Shown one piece after another: positions 31,141 through 36,052 of a stretch of 36,052 nucleotides of DNA (its first letter is position 1; every line of letters starts with the position of its first letter). The translations under genes were made by a program, and so were the position numbers. The stretch comes from Bacteroidota bacterium (lineage in GTDB: Bacteria > Bacteroidota > Ignavibacteria > Ignavibacteriales > Melioribacteraceae), in NCBI GenBank assembly GCA_023447335.1, contig JAEXOD010000147.1, positions 1 through 36,052 of the forward strand, given 5' to 3'. The notes under the pieces were generated by a model. The model did not search any database and was not told the DNA's origin. It saw only the letters and a list, made by a program, of their open reading frames with translations.

Positions 31141-34100
31141 ATGAAAATATCTGAATATGCAGTAAAAAATCATCAGTTTACCCTGATAATATTTATTATG
31201 ATAATTGCCTTAGGGATAACAACAATTATTAATATGCCGCGTTCTGAAGATCCTGAACTAAGTGCTCCTGAATTTCCAGTAATAATCGTGTATCCGGGAA
31301 CAAGTCCAAAAGATATGGAAGAAATGGTAATTAAACCACTTGAAGAAAAATTATCGGCTTTAGAGGGGATAAAGAAAGTAACAAGTGAAATTAGTGACGG
31401 TTTAGCAATATTATATGTTGTTTATAAACACGGTAATGACGTTGATGAAAAATTTCAAGAAGTAATTAGAGAAATAAACGGTATCAGAAGTGAATTACTG
31501 AATGATATAAGAAGTATAGAAGTACAGAAATGGTTACCATCTAATGTGAATATAGTTCAAACGGCATTAATTTCTGAAAATGCTACTAATGAAAAATTAA
31601 AGGAATACGCAAAACTATTAAAAGAGTACTTAGAGCAAATTCCGGAACTTAAAAATGTAGAAATTCACGGATTACCGGAAAAAAGTATTAGAGTAGAATT
31701 AAAGCTTGATAAAATGGCAGCAATGAATATTCCTATTGATGCTGTTATTTCATATATTCAATCTGAATCAATTAGTATTCCCGGGGGAAGTTTAAATGCA
31801 GGAAATAAAACTTACAATATCCAAACAAGCGGAAACTATAAGTCGATTGAAGAAATTAAAAATACTATTGTTGCTTCATATAATAATAACAATGTTTATT
31901 TAAAAGATATTGCTAAAGTATTTTCGGAGTTTGATAATAGCAAATATATAACAAGAATGAACGGTCATAGAGCCGTATTTGTAGTTGCGGCACAAAAACC
32001 CGGTGAAAATATTTCGGAAATACAAGCTGAGTATCTAAGTGTATTTAATAAGTTTAAATCCTCGTTACCGGTAAATATAGATTTTATTCATAATTTTGAT
32101 CAAGCCACAAATGTAAATAAAAGACTTGGGGGGTTAGGTTTAGATTTTTTAATTGCAATTTTAATTGTGATGATTACCTTATTACCATTGGGGAATAGAC
32201 CAACAATAATAGTAATGATATCTATACCTCTTTCACTTTCAATAGGTATTGTATTAATGGATTTGCTCGGTTTTACATTAAATCAGTTAAGTATTGTTGG
32301 ATTGGTTGTAGCACTTGGACTGTTGGTAGATGATAGTATTGTTGTAGTTGAAAATATTGAAAGATGGATGCGTGAAGGATATAGCCGTTTTGAAGCGACT
32401 ATAAAAGGAACAAATCAAATCACTTTGGCGGTAATTGGCTGCACGGCAACATTAATAATTGCATTTTTACCGTTGGTATTTTTACCGGGATCTTCCGGAG
32501 ATTTTATAAGAAGTTTACCTATCGGTGTAATTACGAGCGTTTTTGCAAGTATGTTAGTTTCACTAACCATTATTCCTTTTTTAGCAAGTAAGATTTTAAA
32601 AGAGCATTCAAATAATAACGAAGGGAACTTATTTCTTAGATTGTTAAAAAAGGGGATTCATAAAAGTTATGCTAAACTTCTAGATAAAGCATTGAAACAC
32701 CCTTTACAAACTACAATAATTGCAGTAATAATTTTTGGTTTATCGCTTGCTCTAATTCCTTTAATTGGTTTTAGTTTATTCCCGGCTTCCGAAAAACCAC
32801 AATTCCTGATCGAAATTAAAACCCCGTTGCAATCAAACATACAATATACTGATAAGATAACAGGAAAAATTGAAAACGAATTAAGCCAGGTTAAAGATAT
32901 AAAATATTTTGCATCGAATATCGGAAAAGGGAATCCTCAAGTTTATTATAACGTACTTCCGGAAAATGAACGTACTGATTATGCTCAGATATTTGTACAA
33001 CTTGAAGAAGATACTAAAGCCAAAAGAAAACTTGAAATAATTAGTTACCTTAGAAATAAATGGTCAAATTTTGAAGGGGCTAAAATAGAAGTAAAAGACT
33101 TTGAACAAGGTCCTCCGATTATGGCTCCTGTTGAAGTAAGAATATTAGGCGAAAATCTTGACACATTAAGAAATGTTGCATCTAAAATTGAATCAGTTAT
33201 TCAAGAAGTAGAAGGAACAATTTATGTAAATAATCCAGTATCAAACTTAAAAACAGATTTAAAAGTTGTAATAAATAAGGAAAAAGCGGCAGCATTAGGA
33301 ATCCCCACTATTAATATTGATAAAACTATAAGAATGGCTGTTGCAGGTTTAGAGATCGGTAAAATGACCGATGATAACGGAGATAATTTTACAATTGTAC
33401 TAACAAAAGAAAAATCCAAAATGTTTTCATTGGAGGCTTTTGATAACCTATATGTGAATAATTTAGAAGGTAAAGCATTTCCTCTTTCTCAAATTGCCAA
33501 CATTGAGATGCGTGCCTCGCCTATTACAATTAACCATAAAAATAAAATAAGAACTGTTTCTATAAGTGCGTTTGTTAAAAAAGGTTTTGTAAATGATAAA
33601 GTGATTAAAGATGTAGTTGATAAAATCGAAAATATAAAATTACCAAACGGATATAGATTTGAAATGGGGGGCGAAATTGAATCACGCGAGGAATCATTTG
33701 GCGGATTTGGTTCTGTTATTGTTGTTACGTTATTTCTATTTATAGCTGTTTTAATTTTAGAATTTAAAACTTTTAAGAGTACTATAATAGTATTATCGGT
33801 AATACCGTTAGGAATAGTGGGAGCAGTTATTGCCTTACTATTAACAGGAAATACATTATCATTTGTAGCAGTTATAGGGTTAATAGCATTAGCCGGAATT
33901 GAGGTTAAAAACACAATACTGCTTGTTGATTTTACAAATCAGTTGCGAGAAAAGGGAGTTACTCTAGAGGAAGCAATAAGAGAAGCCGGTGAAGTTAGAT
34001 TTTTACCGATTATATTAACATCTTTAACGGCAATAGGCGGATTACTTCCGATTGCATTATCAACTAATCCGATGATTTCTCCTTTGGCAATTGTTCTAAT

Positions 34101-34182
34101 AGGCGGGTTAATTAGTTCAACTTTATTATCTAGAATTATTACTCCGGTAGTTTATAAATTAATACCCCCAAAAGTCGGTTAA
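31141..34182 (+). CDS. RND-family multidrug efflux transporter (AcrB-like)
   Basis: A 1013-residue inner-membrane proton-driven pump with the two RND repeats of six helices. The proton-relay aspartates D397-D398 lie in TM4 (GLLVDDSIVVVENI). Both porter halves are visible, for example SEDPELSAPEFPVIIVYPG with DMEE, and in the second half GPPIMAPVEVRILGE. The N-terminal entry (MKISEYAVKNHQFTLIIFIM) and length fit the AcrB/MdtB-type HAE1 group. A bidirectional terminator follows. It is regulated through the upstream TetR protein. The substrate is unknown. Confidence 0.95.
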   Translation: MKISEYAVKNHQFTLIIFIMIIALGITTIINMPRSEDPELSAPEFPVIIVYPGTSPKDMEEMVIKPLEEKLSALEGIKKVTSEISDGLAILYVVYKHGNDVDEKFQEVIREINGIRSELLNDIRSIEVQKWLPSNVNIVQTALISENATNEKLKEYAKLLKEYLEQIPELKNVEIHGLPEKSIRVELKLDKMAAMNIPIDAVISYIQSESISIPGGSLNAGNKTYNIQTSGNYKSIEEIKNTIVASYNNNNVYLKDIAKVFSEFDNSKYITRMNGHRAVFVVAAQKPGENISEIQAEYLSVFNKFKSSLPVNIDFIHNFDQATNVNKRLGGLGLDFLIAILIVMITLLPLGNRPTIIVMISIPLSLSIGIVLMDLLGFTLNQLSIVGLVVALGLLVDDSIVVVENIERWMREGYSRFEATIKGTNQITLAVIGCTATLIIAFLPLVFLPGSSGDFIRSLPIGVITSVFASMLVSLTIIPFLASKILKEHSNNNEGNLFLRLLKKGIHKSYAKLLDKALKHPLQTTIIAVIIFGLSLALIPLIGFSLFPASEKPQFLIEIKTPLQSNIQYTDKITGKIENELSQVKDIKYFASNIGKGNPQVYYNVLPENERTDYAQIFVQLEEDTKAKRKLEIISYLRNKWSNFEGAKIEVKDFEQGPPIMAPVEVRILGENLDTLRNVASKIESVIQEVEGTIYVNNPVSNLKTDLKVVINKEKAAALGIPTINIDKTIRMAVAGLEIGKMTDDNGDNFTIVLTKEKSKMFSLEAFDNLYVNNLEGKAFPLSQIANIEMRASPITINHKNKIRTVSISAFVKKGFVNDKVIKDVVDKIENIKLPNGYRFEMGGEIESREESFGGFGSVIVVTLFLFIAVLILEFKTFKSTIIVLSVIPLGIVGAVIALLLTGNTLSFVAVIGLIALAGIEVKNTILLVDFTNQLREKGVTLEEAIREAGEVRFLPIILTSLTAIGGLLPIALSTNPMISPLAIVLIGGLISSTLLSRIITPVVYKLIPPKVG

Positions 34183-34190
34183 CATGAGTA

Positions 34191-34228
34191 ATTAGTAAAG
34201 GCTTCTATCAGGAGTCTTTACTAATTTT
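34191..34228. terminator. Bidirectional terminator between the RND pump and the histidine kinase
   Basis: ATTAGTAAAG (34191-34200) pairs with CTTTACTAAT (34216-34225), with T tracts beyond on the plus strand. It overlaps the last codons and stop of the convergent kinase gene, so one hairpin serves both. Confidence 0.75.
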
Positions 34229-36052
34229 CGGTATAGATACCACAAATGTGGTTCCGACATCTTTTTTAGTAGAATAACTTAAATGAATTTTATTATAATT
34301 ACAATACTGTTTAACTAATGCTAAACCCAAACCGTTTCCTTCATAGCGTCTTGTATATCCTCGTTCTTCTTGACTGAAGGGAGTAAAGAGATGAGGGATG
34401 TATTCATCTGAAATACCTATTCCCGTATCTTTTATTTCAATATTATAAAATTTTTGATGTTCGCTAAATTCTACAACAACAGTCCCTTTCTCGGTAAATT
34501 TAATTGCATTATCAATTAAATTACTAAATATTTGATTGAAAGCGTAATCATCTGTTTTTATAACTAAATTTTCTCTAAAGTTTTTTAAATAAAAGTCTAT
34601 TCTTTTTAGTTGGGCTTGGGGTTTTAGTTGGTAATAAATTTGCTGTAAACTACTAAAAATATCTACATCTTTTACTGAAGGTGTATAATTTCCGTTTTGA
34701 ATTTCTGACATATTAAGTATCAAATCAACGGTTCTAACAATTCTGGAGCCGGCACTTCTAACAGAATCAAAATAAGAGCGTAAATCGTCATTTATTGTTT
34801 CATCAACTTCCATCTCAATCAAATTAGAAAAGTTTAGTATTGTATTCAGCGGTGTTCTAATTTCATGGGAAATTTGTGTTAAAAAGTCAGATTTAACTTT
34901 ATCAGATTTTTCAGCTTTTGATTTTGCTTTTTCTAATTCATTAATATATCTTTCTTTCTGAATAATTCCGCCTATAGAAGAAGCCGCGGCTTTTAATATT
35001 TTCTCTTCAATTTCGCTCCAGTCCCGTTCGGTATTACAATCGTTTAAACCTATTACACCCCAAAATTCATTATCAAGTTTAATTGGGACTGCAATTAAAG
35101 ATTTAATTCCGTTTGTGTGCAAATAATTAGCTTCCGGTACGTTAAAATCGGTTAATCGAATTTTAACAGGAATCTCATTTTCAAGTTGTTCATAATAGCT
35201 TTGTACTGTAGGTTTATTAAATCGAAGCTTATTAAATTCAGGATTATTTTTAATTCCGCTAATGTTTCTATTCAGCCACTCAAATTTTACAGACATTTCT
35301 TTGTTATCAAAGTTTTTACAAATTAGTACTCTATCGCTATCTGTAGCTTTTCCCAAGATAGAAATAGCACTATCAATAGCACTTTCAATATTTCTGATAG
35401 ATAATAATGAATGAGTAGAATCCGATAAACCGACTAATAAATCAGTATGTCGTTTAAGTGTATTCTTTGTTATTTTAACATTTGTTATATCAATAAAACT
35501 TTCAAGTAAATATATTTTATTGTCGATCGAAATTTCTGTAATAGAAGTAATTATATCTAGCTTAATTTTATTAGGGGCAATAAACGAAGTTTCATAATTC
35601 CCTTTTGAATAAATATTTACCCAATTATTAAACTCTTTTGAATTGTAAATAAATTCGGTACGTTTTTTATTTACTATTTCATCAGTATCACATTCTAAAA
35701 TTTTTAATGCATTAATATTAGTTTTAAGTATAATATCCGTATCTCTATCAATCAAAAAAATTGCCGAATTAATCGAATCAAGAATTTTGGTAATTTCAAT
35801 TCTTTTCCTTTTTTCCTCAAGTGTTTTTTGGGATATTTTTTGAAGTAGAGTTTGATTTAAATTATTAACTTCTTTTAATAGATAATAATTACTTAAATAA
35901 GCTGTAAACTGATGTGAATGTGAAGAAATAAGATTGAGAGAAATGTCATCCAAATTAAATTTAACATCGTTTATATAAACTAAAATCATTCCATAAATTT
36001 TAGCCGAGAAATATAAAGGTAATATAAGCACATTAAATTCAGGAATAATATT
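34208..36052 (-). CDS. GAF-PAS-GAF sensor histidine kinase, N-terminus cut by the window edge
   Basis: The frame is open through the right edge (36052), so the true start is outside; a GTG at 36031 is not a credible start because the frame continues upstream into GAF-like sequence. From the visible N-terminus: the end of a GAF domain (ILPLYFSAKIYGMILVYIND), a linker coil, a PAS domain (ILDSINSAIFLIDRDTDIIL), a full GAF domain (LIAVPIKLDNEFWGVIGLND), HisKA with the phosphoacceptor His in ISHEIRTPLN (codon at 34865-34867), and HATPase_c with N box NLIDNAIKF, G1 DTGIGIS, F box FTPFSQ and G2 GNGLGLAL. No membrane helix is visible. No response regulator is seen in the window. Confidence 0.92.
   Translation of the reverse strand, partial: NIIPEFNVLILPLYFSAKIYGMILVYINDVKFNLDDISLNLISSHSHQFTAYLSNYYLLKEVNNLNQTLLQKISQKTLEEKRKRIEITKILDSINSAIFLIDRDTDIILKTNINALKILECDTDEIVNKKRTEFIYNSKEFNNWVNIYSKGNYETSFIAPNKIKLDIITSITEISIDNKIYLLESFIDITNVKITKNTLKRHTDLLVGLSDSTHSLLSIRNIESAIDSAISILGKATDSDRVLICKNFDNKEMSVKFEWLNRNISGIKNNPEFNKLRFNKPTVQSYYEQLENEIPVKIRLTDFNVPEANYLHTNGIKSLIAVPIKLDNEFWGVIGLNDCNTERDWSEIEEKILKAAASSIGGIIQKERYINELEKAKSKAEKSDKVKSDFLTQISHEIRTPLNTILNFSNLIEMEVDETINDDLRSYFDSVRSAGSRIVRTVDLILNMSEIQNGNYTPSVKDVDIFSSLQQIYYQLKPQAQLKRIDFYLKNFRENLVIKTDDYAFNQIFSNLIDNAIKFTEKGTVVVEFSEHQKFYNIEIKDTGIGISDEYIPHLFTPFSQEERGYTRRYEGNGLGLALVKQYCNYNKIHLSYSTKKDVGTTFVVSIPKISKDS

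Noticed and set aside
34208..36031. Complete 607-residue kinase starting with GTG at 36031
   Set aside because: The frame stays open through the window edge and the upstream residues continue a GAF domain, so the gene is partial.

Overview
The window is a strongly AT-rich stretch of a bacterial chromosome using the standard code. Several things point to the Bacteroidota/Chlorobiota/Ignavibacteriota side of the tree: Lol-type lipoprotein export and an RND/TolC efflux set show a Gram-negative envelope; a long KtrB-type potassium transporter and a DUF4097 protein are present; and the intergenic sequence contains low-complexity GTG-rich repeats. Shine-Dalgarno sequences are frequent (GAGG/GGAG 5-9 nt before starts) and two promoters look like sigma-70 sites with 17-nt spacers. 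That argues against a typical Flavobacteriia or Bacteroidia genome and suggests a deeper lineage such as Ignavibacteriota. This placement is inference.

Layout. 1-2.5 kb: the 5' part of an S9-type peptidase gene (minus), a divergent DUF4097 repeat protein (plus), then an intergenic zone with two 8-bp-periodic arrays and a hairpin-bounded repeat. 2.5-14.5 kb, all minus: glnA, eno, and upstream of them a tightly packed ion-transport operon (antiporter-like protein, a 1489-residue antiporter/coiled-coil/P-loop ATPase fusion, a MscS channel, KtrB and KtrA). 14.6-19.0 kb: an rRNA methyltransferase (plus) converging on a LolD/FtsX/FtsX lipoprotein-release operon (minus). 19.1-20.5 kb: six tRNA genes (Pro, Arg, His, Glu, Glu, Glu) around a PlsC-like acyltransferase.

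20.8-26.5 kb is an accessory block with features of a defence or toxin-antitoxin island. It holds a pair resembling DUF6978/DUF1828; a four-gene run of a TerB-like+BRCT protein, an unrecognised protein, a class III nucleotidyl cyclase and a Panacea (DUF4065/SocA-like) protein; and, on the minus strand, a polymerase-beta-fold nucleotidyltransferase with an overlapping partner. No integrase or attachment repeat was found.

26.8-34.2 kb: a divergent HxlR regulator / metallo-beta-lactamase-fold pair separated by a palindrome, then a TetR-TolC-MFP-RND efflux operon with two matching operator-like palindromes. The right edge cuts a GAF-PAS-GAF histidine kinase (minus).

The two most interesting loci are the cyclase-Panacea pair, with overlapping genes and a nearly intact cyclase active site but no recognisable Pycsar effector, and the giant antiporter-like ATPase fusion co-operonic with KtrAB and MscS, which looks like an undescribed ion or turgor regulator.
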